Source: an uncultured Lachnospiraceae bacterium
Lineage (GTDB): Bacteria > Bacillota > Clostridia > Lachnospirales > Lachnospiraceae
Length of the DNA stretch: 23,788 nucleotides
Assembly (NCBI GenBank): GCA_947068385.1
Contig: CAMTBF010000005.1
Span: 1-23,788 of the forward strand
Reading direction: 5' to 3'
The position numbers were made by a program, and so were the translations under genes. Numbering within the stretch: position 1 is the stretch's first letter; each line of letters opens with the position of its first letter. This document shows, in pieces, positions 16,890-23,788 of this stretch. Under the pieces are notes generated by a model. That model had not been told where the DNA came from. It did no database searches and was given only the letters and a program-made list of their open reading frames with translations.

Positions 16890-19392
16890 GCTAATGGTCT
16901 GCTGCCTGGTGTTCCTGGCGGCATTGACCATCGTGAACAAATTCATGAACAGAGGGCATGACAACCTGACCATGGAAATGTCCCCTGCCACCTTCCCGCT
17001 GGTCACCATGGTGATGCGGGGCACGGCGTGCAACCAGCTCCACGGCTATGGGGAGGCGGTGGACATGGCCTTTCAGAGGGAGACCGTGACCGTGCTGGGG
17101 GAGGACAGGGACGCCGGCTTCCTGGTGGACACCTTCGGGGAGGAGGTCGCGGGCATCGCCATGCAGGTGAGGAGCGCGGACGGATCCAGGCTGATTGAGG
17201 ACACCGAGATCACGGAGTATGTGGAGGCGGAGGGACGGATCAGCGGGCGCATCGCCCTGAAGGACCTGATTGAACGGGATACCGAATACCTATTGACGGT
17301 GCTGCTCACCCTGGAGGGGGACAGGCAGGTGTCCTATTACACCAGGGTCATATGGAGCGACAGCCTGCATGTGGAGGAGAAGACGGCCTTCTGCCTGGAC
17401 TTCCACGAACGCCTGTACGACAAGGAGGCGGCCAGGGAGCTGACCAAGTACATGGAGTCCAACGCCAGGCTGGAGGACAACAGCTCTTACCACAGCGTGA
17501 ACATCTACAGCAGCTTCCGGCAGCTCACCTGGGGGGACCTGGCGGTGGAGGAGATCGGGGAGCCCATGATTCGATTGACGGAGATCGGGGAGCAGACGGC
17601 CTCCTACCTCATGGACTACATGGTGGCCACCAGGGAGGAGGGGCAGAGCACCTATTACAGGATGCGGGAGCACTACAGGATCCGCTACACCACGGATCGG
17701 ATCTACCTGCTGGCCTATGAGCGCACCATGGACCAGATCCCGGACGCGGAGACGCTGCGGGTGGACGACAGGCTGGTGTTGGGCATCACCGGGGACGACG
17801 TGGACATGCGGGAGAGCGAGGACGGGAACGTGGTGGCATTCGTGGCGGCCAACAGGCTCTTCTGCTACAACATCACCACCAACAAGCTCACTTTGGTCTT
17901 CAGCTTCTATGACGAGGAGAACGCGGACGCCCGCACCATGTACGACCAGCACGCCATCAAGATCCTGGACCTGGACGAGGGCGGCAACATGCAGTTCGCC
18001 GTCTACGGATACATGAACCGGGGAAGGCACGAGGGGGAGGTGGGCATCCAGCTCTACACCTACAACAGCGGGCAGAACACGGTGGAGGAGCTGCTCTACA
18101 TCCCCTATGACAGGCCCTATTCCGTGCTGGCGGTGCAGATGGAGCGCCTGCTGTACCTGAACAGGGAGCAGAAGCTCTACCTCACGCTGGACGGCGGGGT
18201 ATACGGGATCGACCTGGTGCGGAGGACATGCTCCAGGCTGATAGAGATCGCCCAGGACGAGGGGCTCCAGGTGTCGGAGAACCACAGGATCATGGTCTGG
18301 CCCTCCGGGGAGGACGTCTACCACAGCAATGTGCTGAACATCCACGACCTGGGCACCGACGTCCAGGAAAGCATCACGGTGCCCCAGGGGGAGGCCATCC
18401 GGCCCCTGGGCTTCATGGACGAGGACATCATATACGGCATAGCCCGCGGGTCGGACGTGGTGGAGGAGCATTCCGGCAGGATCCTCTTCCCCATGTACGC
18501 CATATGCATCTGCAATTCCGACGGCGAGCTGCTGAAGGAATACAGGCAGCCGGGGGTCTATGTCACCGGGTGCACCGTGGCCGGCAACCAGATCGCCCTG
18601 GACCGGGCCATGCGCCTGGAATCCGGCGCCTACCAGGAGATAGAGCAGGACCATGTGATGAACAGCCTGGAGGAGGAGGCGGGCAGGAACGCATTGGCCG
18701 CCGTGGACACGGAGCGGTATAAGCGGCAGATGGAGATCCGGCTGCGGAAGTCCCCGGAGGGTAAGGCCGCCATGGTGCTGACGCCCAAGGAGGTGGTGTA
18801 CGAGGGCGGCAGGGCGCTGGCGCTGCCGGAGGCCGGAGAGGCGCAGCGCTTCTATGTGTACGGGGCCTACGGGGCCTGCGGCATCTTCAGCTCCTCCGCC
18901 CGGGCCGTGGAGCTGGCCTACGATGCCGCGGGAGGGGTCATGGACGAGAGCGGGCGCAGGATCTGGCAGCGGGGGAACCGGGCCGCGAAGAACCAGATCA
19001 TGGCGATCAAGGAGGCGGAGGCCACGCCGGAGCGGGGGGCGCTGGCCGTCTGCCTGGACACCATGCTGGGCTATGAGGGCGTGGTGCGGAACACCCAGTA
19101 CCATCTGGAGCGGGGGGAGACGATCCGGGAGATCCTCCGGGAAAGCCTGCCGGACGCCGTCATCCTGGACCTGGCGGGCTGCAGCCTGGACGCGGTGCTG
19201 TACTATGTGAACCGGGACATCCCCGTGCTGGCGCTGGTGGGGGACAGCGCGGTGCTGCTGGTGGGCTTCAACGAGGTGGAGGTGGGCGTCATGGATCCCG
19301 CGGACGGCTCCATATATACCATGAAGAACAGCGAGGCGGCGGCCTGGTTCGAGGAGAGCGGGAACCAGTTCATCACCTATCTGAGGGAATAG
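16870..19392 (+). CDS. Large membrane-anchored extracytoplasmic protein with C39-peptidase-like C-terminal domain
   Basis: An 840-residue protein of no named family. A basic start and one hydrophobic segment (IIKLMVCCLVFLAALTIV, residues 5-22) form a signal anchor, placing the rest outside the membrane. Residues of about 290-620 contain repeated short beta-rich stretches (such as NVVAFVAANRLFCYNITTN and QKLYLTLDGGVYGIDLV) suggestive of a beta-propeller. The last 120 residues resemble a papain-fold C39-like domain: C728 at a helix start (AVCLDTMLGYEG), then DIPVLALVGD, AVLLVGF and VMDPADGS. Where such peptidases have Gly-His, this protein has GDSA (791-794), so the catalytic histidine appears missing. 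It overlaps the methyltransferase gene by 20 bases, implying coupled translation. A binding or sensing role is more likely than proteolysis. Long open frames on the opposite strand are composition artefacts. Confidence 0.82.
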   Translation: MKKTIIKLMVCCLVFLAALTIVNKFMNRGHDNLTMEMSPATFPLVTMVMRGTACNQLHGYGEAVDMAFQRETVTVLGEDRDAGFLVDTFGEEVAGIAMQVRSADGSRLIEDTEITEYVEAEGRISGRIALKDLIERDTEYLLTVLLTLEGDRQVSYYTRVIWSDSLHVEEKTAFCLDFHERLYDKEAARELTKYMESNARLEDNSSYHSVNIYSSFRQLTWGDLAVEEIGEPMIRLTEIGEQTASYLMDYMVATREEGQSTYYRMREHYRIRYTTDRIYLLAYERTMDQIPDAETLRVDDRLVLGITGDDVDMRESEDGNVVAFVAANRLFCYNITTNKLTLVFSFYDEENADARTMYDQHAIKILDLDEGGNMQFAVYGYMNRGRHEGEVGIQLYTYNSGQNTVEELLYIPYDRPYSVLAVQMERLLYLNREQKLYLTLDGGVYGIDLVRRTCSRLIEIAQDEGLQVSENHRIMVWPSGEDVYHSNVLNIHDLGTDVQESITVPQGEAIRPLGFMDEDIIYGIARGSDVVEEHSGRILFPMYAICICNSDGELLKEYRQPGVYVTGCTVAGNQIALDRAMRLESGAYQEIEQDHVMNSLEEEAGRNALAAVDTERYKRQMEIRLRKSPEGKAAMVLTPKEVVYEGGRALALPEAGEAQRFYVYGAYGACGIFSSSARAVELAYDAAGGVMDESGRRIWQRGNRAAKNQIMAIKEAEATPERGALAVCLDTMLGYEGVVRNTQYHLERGETIREILRESLPDAVILDLAGCSLDAVLYYVNRDIPVLALVGDSAVLLVGFNEVEVGVMDPADGSIYTMKNSEAAAWFEESGNQFITYLRE

Positions 19393-19427
19393 GCGGCCAC
19401 GGGAATAAGTCAGGCCTGTTTTACGGC

Positions 19428-19456
19428 TGGACGGATTTGGGAATCTGTGGTAGAAT
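19428..19456 (+). promoter_or_regulatory. Possible promoter for the small anchored protein
   Basis: TGGACG (19428-19433) and TAGAAT (19451-19456) are separated by 17 bases in the 130-base gap after the large membrane protein. They match the sigma-A hexamers at 4/6 and 5/6 positions. A start near 19463 would give a 60-base leader before the ATG at 19523. The rest of the gap holds nothing else recognisable. Confidence 0.45.
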
Positions 19457-19522
19457 ATTGCATCAGAAGGCAGGCTTGTACGGAATGTAGAAAATATCAC
19501 AATGGAACCGGAGGTAAGGGAC

Positions 19523-20050
19523 ATGAAGGTAGAGAAGATACCGGCACTGATAGGCCTGGTGCTGATCGTTCTGCTGGCCTTTCTGATCATATGGCAGGCG
19601 GGGATATTCGGCGTGTCGAAGGGCAGGCTGGAGCAGGATGCCAGGGAGAAGCAGGGCGTGGAGAGGGGCTGGGAGATGGCCCAGGCCGTCAATGAGGACA
19701 TGTGCGCCATGCTCTTCTATGATGAGGAGAAGGAGAACTACGCCTACTCCATCTATCTGACCAGAGAGGGCCTGTCATACGGCTACTTCTACAGGCAGGG
19801 CGGCACCGACGCCTATATGGAGGAGGGCGTGAAGGGCGTGGTGTTCGAGGACAAGGGCATCGCGCTGCTCTCCCTGAACGAGGACAAGGTGTGCAAGATC
19901 GTGGTGGACGACAGCGTGAAGCAGGAGACCATCCAGGTGGACGCCGAGGAGCCCTTCGCCATCGTGCTCCCCATCGAGTGCGGGGCCATCACCATGTACG
20001 ATGCCCAGGAAAACGTGGTGACGCTCTACGACACCTTCACCGGGGCCTGA
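19523..20050 (+). CDS. Small membrane-anchored extracytoplasmic protein, unknown function
   Basis: A 175-residue protein beginning MKVEKIPALIGLVLIVLLAF, so it has one N-terminal membrane anchor followed by an extracytoplasmic domain of about 140 residues. The domain is acidic and mixes short beta strands (NYAYSIYLTREGLSYGYFYR, GVVFEDKGIALLSL, KVCKIVVDD) with turns. It resembles no family I can name. There is no lipobox cysteine. The start at 19523 is preferred because GGAGGT (19510-19515) lies seven bases upstream; ATG 19502 would add seven residues ahead of the anchor. It follows the large anchored protein by 130 bases, with a possible promoter of its own, and faces the prs gene. The two anchored proteins may act together at the cell surface, but only proximity supports this. 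Confidence 0.82.
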   Translation: MKVEKIPALIGLVLIVLLAFLIIWQAGIFGVSKGRLEQDAREKQGVERGWEMAQAVNEDMCAMLFYDEEKENYAYSIYLTREGLSYGYFYRQGGTDAYMEEGVKGVVFEDKGIALLSLNEDKVCKIVVDDSVKQETIQVDAEEPFAIVLPIECGAITMYDAQENVVTLYDTFTGA

Positions 20051-20063
20051 AACGGGGCCGGAC

Positions 20064-20118
20064 AAAAAAGCCAGGACACCAGAACCGCCGGGTCATTGCG
20101 ATCCGGCGGTTCCAGTGT
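20064..20118 (-). terminator. Terminator of the dnaD-dnaC-prs operon, possibly two-way
   Basis: A perfect 10-bp stem GAACCGCCGG/CCGGCGGTTC (20082-20091 with 20103-20112) is extended by a G-U and a T-A pair inside, and by four pairs outside a small internal loop. Read on the minus strand it is followed within about six bases by a run of six T (20069-20064). It lies 57-111 bases beyond the prs stop codon, between two convergent genes. On the plus strand no T run follows, so termination there would be weaker. Confidence 0.7.
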
Positions 20119-20174
20119 AATGTAGGTGTAATAAATTTAGGAGATAGCATAAAGTAATGTCTGACCCCGGGGCG

Positions 20175-21365
20175 TCAGGAGGAAAGCTCCCCGCTCTTGT
20201 ACCGGGCCACGATGCTCGTGATCCTCTCGTTGGGGTTCAGCAGGTCGCTGATGGAGGAATCGTGGTTCAGGGTATCTATGATGTAGGCGATGTATTTGCT
20301 CATGTCGCAGTTGATGTACCATTCCCTTTGCAGCAGCTCCGGCGTCTGATAGATCAGGTTCGTGGTCAGCACGCGGTCGATGATCCCTTCCTCATAAGCC
20401 CGGTCGAACTTGTCCAGGCCGCTGGTGAACAGCCCGAAGGTGGAGAAGACGAATATCTTGTGCGCCCTGCGGTTCTTCAGCTCCGCCGCCACCTCCAGCA
20501 CGCTGTCCCCGGAGGAGATCATGTCATCGATGATGATCATGTCCTTTCCCTCCACGCTGGTGCCCAGGAACTCGTGTGCGATGATGGGGTTGCGCCCATC
20601 GACTATCCTCGTGTAGTCGCGCCTCTTGTAGAACATGCCCATGTCCAGGCCCAGCACATTGGCGCAGTAGATGGCCCGGGTCATGCCGCCCTCGTCAGGG
20701 CTTATGACCATCATGTGGTCGGCGTCTATCTGCAGGTCTCCCACATGGCCCAGCAGCCCCTTGATGAACTGGTAGGCCGGCTGCACGGTCTCGAAGCCGT
20801 GGAGGGGGATGGCGTTCTGGACCCTGGGGTCATGGGCGTCGAAGGTGATGATGTTGTCCACGCCCATCTGCACCAGCTCCTGCAGCGCCAGCGCACAGTC
20901 CAGGGACTCCCTGTTGGAGCGCTTGTGCTGGCGGCTCTCGTACAGGAAGGGCATGATCACCGTGATGCGCCGGGCCTTGCCGCCCACGGCGGAGATGATC
21001 CGCTTCAGATCCTGGTAGTGGTCGTCGGGGGACATGTGGTTCTCCTGGCCGCCCAGGCGGTAGGTCAGGGAATAGTTGCAGACATCCACCAGCAGGTAGA
21101 GGTCGAAGCCGCGGACGGATTCCAGGATCATCCCCTTGGCCTCCCCGGAGCCGAAGCGGGGCACCCTTGCCTGCAGCAGGTACGAGTCCCTCTGATAGCC
21201 GGAGAAGGCCAGGGATTCCTTGTGCTCGCTCTCCCGCTCCCTCCGCCATCTCACCAGGTACTTGTCGATCTGCTCCGAGAGCGGCCTGCAGCCCTCCAGT
21301 GCGATGATTCCCAGAGAGCCTACGGGAATGGTTTCCAGATTCCTTTTTTCTTCGCGGTTGCCCAT
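20175..21365 (-). CDS. prs: Ribose-phosphate pyrophosphokinase, long divergent form
   Basis: A 396-residue protein, longer than the roughly 315 residues of classical PRPP synthetases. It makes PRPP from ribose 5-phosphate and ATP. Recognisable elements are MPFLYESRQHKRSNRES (139-153, counterpart of the ATP-binding YxRQD segment), TFDAHDP (174-180), VISPDEGGMTRA (220-231), the flexible-loop KRR (247-249) and the PRPP loop IIIDDMISSGDSVLEVA (277-293). The PRPP loop has SSGDS where the classical enzyme has DT(G/A)GT, so the phosphate-binding end is altered. Extra length lies at the N-terminus and between residues 40 and 130. The start at 21365 follows AAAGGGA; an ATG at 21440 would add 25 residues. 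It is the last gene of the operon with the DnaC-like ATPase. A divergent paralog is likely, with a classical prs elsewhere. Confidence 0.85.
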   Translation of the reverse strand: MGNREEKRNLETIPVGSLGIIALEGCRPLSEQIDKYLVRWRRERESEHKESLAFSGYQRDSYLLQARVPRFGSGEAKGMILESVRGFDLYLLVDVCNYSLTYRLGGQENHMSPDDHYQDLKRIISAVGGKARRITVIMPFLYESRQHKRSNRESLDCALALQELVQMGVDNIITFDAHDPRVQNAIPLHGFETVQPAYQFIKGLLGHVGDLQIDADHMMVISPDEGGMTRAIYCANVLGLDMGMFYKRRDYTRIVDGRNPIIAHEFLGTSVEGKDMIIIDDMISSGDSVLEVAAELKNRRAHKIFVFSTFGLFTSGLDKFDRAYEEGIIDRVLTTNLIYQTPELLQREWYINCDMSKYIAYIIDTLNHDSSISDLLNPNERITSIVARYKSGELSS

Positions 21366-21388
21366 GATGTGTCCCTTTCTGTTTTTAC

Positions 21389-21404
21389 ATGCAGGTCCCT
21401 GCAT
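21389..21404. other. Perfect palindrome between dnaC-like gene and prs
   Basis: ATGCAGG-TC-CCTGCAT is a 7-bp inverted repeat in the 88-base gap before prs. On the plus strand it is followed by five T, but no plus-strand gene lies there. On the minus strand, the direction of the operon, it sits 24 bases ahead of the prs ATG and could be an operator or an RNA processing hairpin. Confidence 0.45.
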
Positions 21405-21453
21405 TTTTGTCTGAAGCCGGAAGAAGTCTCCGATTGGCATCGGTAAATATCTC

Positions 21454-22446
21454 TTATATAGCGGGGGCGTTGGACAGGCGCTTCTTCAAGATGCGGATGT
21501 CCGGCCCCGTGAGCTTGCACAGCGTGAAGCCGCTGCTGATCCGGGAGAAGATCCGGTCGGAGTAGCGGTCCCTGAGCTCCTCCAGGCTGATGTTGGTGGA
21601 GATCAGGGTGGATTTCCCCCGCAGATGGCGTTCGTTGAGGCAGGAGAACAGCGACGAGGTCACAAAGCTGTTGGTGATCTCCGTCCCCAGGTCGTCCACA
21701 ATCAGCAGGTCGCACCCGTAGAGGTCCTCGCAGAAATCCTGGAGGCTGTCCTTCAGCCGTCCGTCAAAGGTATACCGGGCCAGCGTGTCGAACAGGCCGG
21801 CGGCGCTGAAATAGAGGACGGAACAGCCCCGCTGGAGAAGCTCCCTGGCGATGCAGCCGGAGAGGAAGCTCTTCCCGGTGCCTACGGTGCCGTAGAAGAA
21901 AAGGTTCCGGCAGGCCTCCCCGAACTCCTGTACGAACCTCCGGCTGATGCCCACCGCCGCCTCAAAGCGGCGCAAATCATCCCCCTGATAATATTCATAC
22001 GAAAGGACGGAGAAGTTCTCGCGCTCTATCAGCTCCTGTATATGGGACTGGGCGTACAGGAGCGAGATCTCCTGCTGCCGGAAGCAATGGCATTTTGCCT
22101 TGAGCCCCTCCTCGGTGGTGACGTAACCGGTATCCTGGCAGTCCGGGCAGCGGAAGACGGGATCCAGATAATCCTCGGGGAAGCCGTGCTCCGCAAGGAG
22201 GCGCCTGCGCCTGCGGGCGATGTCCTCCAGCTCCTCATGGAGCCCGGCCAGCGCGTCCTCATCCCCCTCCAGCATGCGCCTGGCCCGGGCCACGGACAGG
22301 GTGCTGACGGCTTCCGAAAGGGGGAGGTACTCCGGGATGGCGGCACAGACCTCCTGCCGCCTGGCCTCCGCCAGGATCCGGTTCTCGTCCCTTGTGCGCT
22401 GGTATTCCTTTCGGATGGCTTCATATTGAGAATTGCTCAGTGCCAT
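21454..22446 (-). CDS. DnaC/DnaI-like helicase-loader ATPase
   Basis: A 330-residue AAA+ protein of the DnaC/DnaI group, which loads the replicative helicase at the origin or at restarting forks. The N-terminal 95 residues are helical and charged. A four-cysteine zinc-binding module follows (C100 and C103 in FRCPDCQDTGY, C119 and C121 in KCHC). The ATPase core has Walker A GTVGTGKS (186-193) and Walker B LLIVDDLGTE (247-256), then STNIS and the SRISS segment with a likely arginine finger. The zinc module before the AAA+ core is typical of DnaI in Firmicutes. The start at 22446 follows AGGAGG six bases upstream. It lies 24 bases after the DnaD-like gene, whose product normally acts in the same helicase-loading pathway. 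Confidence 0.93.
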   Translation of the reverse strand: MALSNSQYEAIRKEYQRTRDENRILAEARRQEVCAAIPEYLPLSEAVSTLSVARARRMLEGDEDALAGLHEELEDIARRRRRLLAEHGFPEDYLDPVFRCPDCQDTGYVTTEEGLKAKCHCFRQQEISLLYAQSHIQELIERENFSVLSYEYYQGDDLRRFEAAVGISRRFVQEFGEACRNLFFYGTVGTGKSFLSGCIARELLQRGCSVLYFSAAGLFDTLARYTFDGRLKDSLQDFCEDLYGCDLLIVDDLGTEITNSFVTSSLFSCLNERHLRGKSTLISTNISLEELRDRYSDRIFSRISSGFTLCKLTGPDIRILKKRLSNAPAI

Positions 22447-22470
22447 TGTGGCCTCCTGTTCCGGTGCCGC

Positions 22471-23589
22471 TTAGTTGCTGACCAGTTCCTGCTCCAGGGC
22501 AGCGAAGTCGTAATTGTTCTGTGTAAACTGATTGAAGCGGTTGCAGGGCTGCTTCGGGGGATTGGAGGAGGCGCTCTTCCTGCGCTGCTGGTGCAGGTCG
22601 TCGATCCCCTGTATGTCTGCCTTATGGTGCACGTTCTGGCGCTTCCAGCTGCTCAGGATGCTCTCGGCGTACTCGAAGCGGTGCTTGTCCGTGGCCAGCA
22701 CGGTGCGCTCGCAGGCCTCGATGATGATGTCCATGGAAAAGCCGTAATCCTTCAGCCAGCGGGTGATGAACTCCATCTCCTTGGCGGTGGGGGAACTGCT
22801 CTTGCCCAGGCCGTTCATGATGGCGTAGATGTTCTTGTCGTAGCGGTTGGCCCTCTTCTGGGCCTGCTTCGGGGTGGTGATGCCGTCCTCCGCCCAGCTC
22901 ACCGCCACCTTCTCGATGTATTTGAAATCCTTCTTGCCCCTGTCCACGCAGTACTGGAGCAGATAGTCGATCAGGTCGTCGGAAAAGCGCAGCACATCCG
23001 TGAAGTAGAGGATGGTCTTGATCTCCGAGGGCGTCAGCGGCTTTCCGATGTAGGATTCCGCGATGAACAGGAGCTGTGTGGTCTCCTGCCTGCTCTTGAA
23101 CTCCCGGAGCTGGTCGGCGGTGTAGGACGGCTTCTCATAGGCCTGGGCCGCCTGGGGGCCGTCCGCCTGCCCCTCCGCCGGAAGGCCTGCGGGCGCAGCG
23201 TCCCTCCGGGCGTCCTCCACGGCCTGCATGACAGGCATGGGCACGAAGGAGGCCGGCATCTGCCCGCCCGCCCCGGAGGCTCCCCTGGCCCCGTCGGTCA
23301 GGTCATGGATATGGATGCCCACCAGGTTCTTGTCCCCGTCATAGTCCAGGCTCAGGAGCTGCTGCTTCTCCCAGTAACGCAGGGCCCGCAGCACGTCCTT
23401 CTCCGTGTGGTTGAACCTGTCCGCGATATCGGACACGCTGGTGGCCAGATGGGCGTTCATCATGCGGAGCAGGTAGAGATAGACCTTGAGCTGGGCGTCA
23501 TTGGCATCCTTCATATATTCATCGATGAAAAGATTGGACACCACTGTGGAATCCACATGGTTGTCCGGATAAATCGTCAAGCGCGCCAT
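22471..23589 (-). CDS. DnaD-domain primosome protein (DnaD/DnaB-like)
   Basis: A 372-residue protein with an N-terminal winged-helix region (residues 1-105, with NDAQLKVYLYLLRMMNAHL and SVSDIADRFNHTEKDVLRAL), a low-complexity Ala/Gly/Pro linker (about 105-155), and two DnaB_2/DnaD C-terminal domains. Each ends in the family YxxxIxxxW motif, as YIEKVAVSWAEDG and YAESILSSWKRQNV. This tandem architecture matches Firmicutes DnaD/DnaB-type proteins, which bind DNA, remodel it and help DnaI load the helicase. The start at 23589 follows GGGGAGAGG; an in-frame ATG at 23661 would run through the promoter region and is rejected. It heads the operon with the DnaC-like ATPase and prs. Whether it is the chromosomal initiation protein or a paralog cannot be told here. 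Confidence 0.92.
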   Translation of the reverse strand: MARLTIYPDNHVDSTVVSNLFIDEYMKDANDAQLKVYLYLLRMMNAHLATSVSDIADRFNHTEKDVLRALRYWEKQQLLSLDYDGDKNLVGIHIHDLTDGARGASGAGGQMPASFVPMPVMQAVEDARRDAAPAGLPAEGQADGPQAAQAYEKPSYTADQLREFKSRQETTQLLFIAESYIGKPLTPSEIKTILYFTDVLRFSDDLIDYLLQYCVDRGKKDFKYIEKVAVSWAEDGITTPKQAQKRANRYDKNIYAIMNGLGKSSSPTAKEMEFITRWLKDYGFSMDIIIEACERTVLATDKHRFEYAESILSSWKRQNVHHKADIQGIDDLHQQRRKSASSNPPKQPCNRFNQFTQNNYDFAALEQELVSN

Positions 23590-23651
23590 TGCCTCTCCCC
23601 TGCCTCTCCATACAATCGTTTCACAATGCGCCGGACTGACGCAGTAGCAAA

Positions 23652-23687
23652 AGTATAGCATAGTGTCCGGAAAAAGAAAATAGTCAA
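23652..23687 (-). promoter_or_regulatory. Probable promoter of the dnaD-dnaC-prs operon
   Basis: On the minus strand, TTGACT (23687-23682, one mismatch to TTGACA) is followed by TATGCT (23662-23657, 19-base spacing) and by TATACT (23657-23652, which lies too far from it but would fit a weaker -35 TTTTCT at 17 bases). Spacing is not ideal for either pair, so the exact -10 is uncertain. The leader to the ATG at 23589 would be about 60 bases. Confidence 0.55.
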
Positions 23688-23728
23688 ATTGCCTGAATCC
23701 GTTTCCGGGTGCAGGCCCGGGGCCGGTT

Positions 23729-23755
23729 TGTGGAAATTGTGGAAACTGTGGACAA
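23729..23755. promoter_or_regulatory. Three abutting DnaA-box-like 9-mers
   Basis: TGTGGAAAT, TGTGGAAAC and TGTGGACAA follow one another with no gap. Read on the minus strand they end in TCCACA, like the DnaA box TTATCCACA; the last (TTGTCCACA) has one mismatch to it, the others two. They lie about 40 bases upstream of the -35 of the dnaD-dnaC-prs promoter and near the window edge. A DnaA-controlled promoter or the margin of a replication origin are the main possibilities. Confidence 0.55.
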
Positions 23756-23788
23756 CTCTCCGGAATTCCAGGGATTTCACAGGCCTGT

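Noticed and set aside
17290..19710. Very long open frame on the minus strand (about 800 codons) opposite the large anchored protein
   Set aside because: The translation is His/Pro/Leu/Val-rich without domains, has no ribosome binding site in context, and is a typical composition shadow of a GC-rich gene that has a signal anchor and coupled start on the plus strand.
20161..20178. CTGAC/GTCAG hairpin overlapping the prs stop codon as terminator
   Set aside because: Only five pairs with an eight-base loop and no T tract; the longer stem at 20076-20118 with six T is a better terminator.
21625..23658. 677-codon plus-strand frame opposite the DnaC-like and DnaD-like genes
   Set aside because: Both minus-strand genes show clear motifs (Walker A/B, cysteine module, YxxxIxxxW). 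The plus frame is low in lysine and shows no family features.
23690..23788. Calling the right edge a chromosomal origin
   Set aside because: Only three imperfect boxes are visible, no dnaA/dnaN and no clear AT-rich unwinding region are in the window, and the atp operon points toward it; kept as a finding rather than an annotation.

Overview
The window looks like chromosomal DNA from a GC-rich member of the Clostridia, most likely a Lachnospiraceae-type gut anaerobe. This rests on the Firmicutes-type proteins (DnaD-like and DnaI/DnaC-like primosome proteins, a PcsB-like coiled-coil cell-wall hydrolase), strong AGGAGG ribosome binding sites, and a gene order (ywlC - rpiB - upp - atp operon) that recalls Bacillus subtilis. 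No RNA genes, insertion sequences, CRISPR arrays or prophage genes were seen. Coding density is very high, and no stretch of 300 bases lacks a gene.

Layout. (1) 1-3502, plus strand: the 3' end of a sugar-uptake operon, with the end of an ABC permease, two Gfo/Idh/MocA-type oxidoreductases (the second divergent), a 45-residue small ORF between them, and a xylose-isomerase-like TIM-barrel protein. A clear intrinsic terminator closes it at 3506-3541. (2) 3622-7066, plus: a housekeeping run of threonylcarbamoyl-AMP synthase (ywlC/sua5), ribose-5-phosphate isomerase B (rpiB), uracil phosphoribosyltransferase (upp), then a secreted coiled-coil/SleB-type wall hydrolase. (3) 7160-7639, minus: a DUF402 protein, with its own promoter facing away from the atp promoter. 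(4) 7831-15158, plus: a complete F1Fo ATP synthase operon atpZ-I-B-E-F-H-A-G-D-C behind a near-consensus promoter (TAGACA-17-TATAAT). Subunit c carries the residues expected of a sodium-binding rotor. (5) 15268-20050, plus: four poorly characterised genes: a 135-residue protein, a SAM-dependent methyltransferase, an 840-residue membrane-anchored extracytoplasmic protein with a degenerate C39-peptidase-like tail, and a small anchored protein with its own possible promoter. (6) 20175-23589, minus: a primosome-like operon of a DnaD-domain protein and a DnaC/DnaI-like ATPase, ending in a long, divergent ribose-phosphate pyrophosphokinase. Upstream of it, at the right edge, lie three abutting 9-mers resembling DnaA boxes.

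How it fits together. Regions 2 and 4 join nucleotide salvage, pentose-phosphate interconversion and tRNA t6A synthesis to energy conservation. Region 6 joins helicase loading to PRPP supply. Region 1 is an accessory carbohydrate module whose substrate cannot be read from the sequence. The least explained parts are the post-atp gene string with the peptidase-like domain, the small ORF in the sugar operon, the divergent PRPP synthetase and the DnaA-box-like cluster. I did not find a convincing new multi-gene system. The RNA-level signals in the atp operon (AT-rich leader before atpE, duplicated Shine-Dalgarno before atpF, GNRA hairpin before atpD) form a coherent picture of stoichiometry control.
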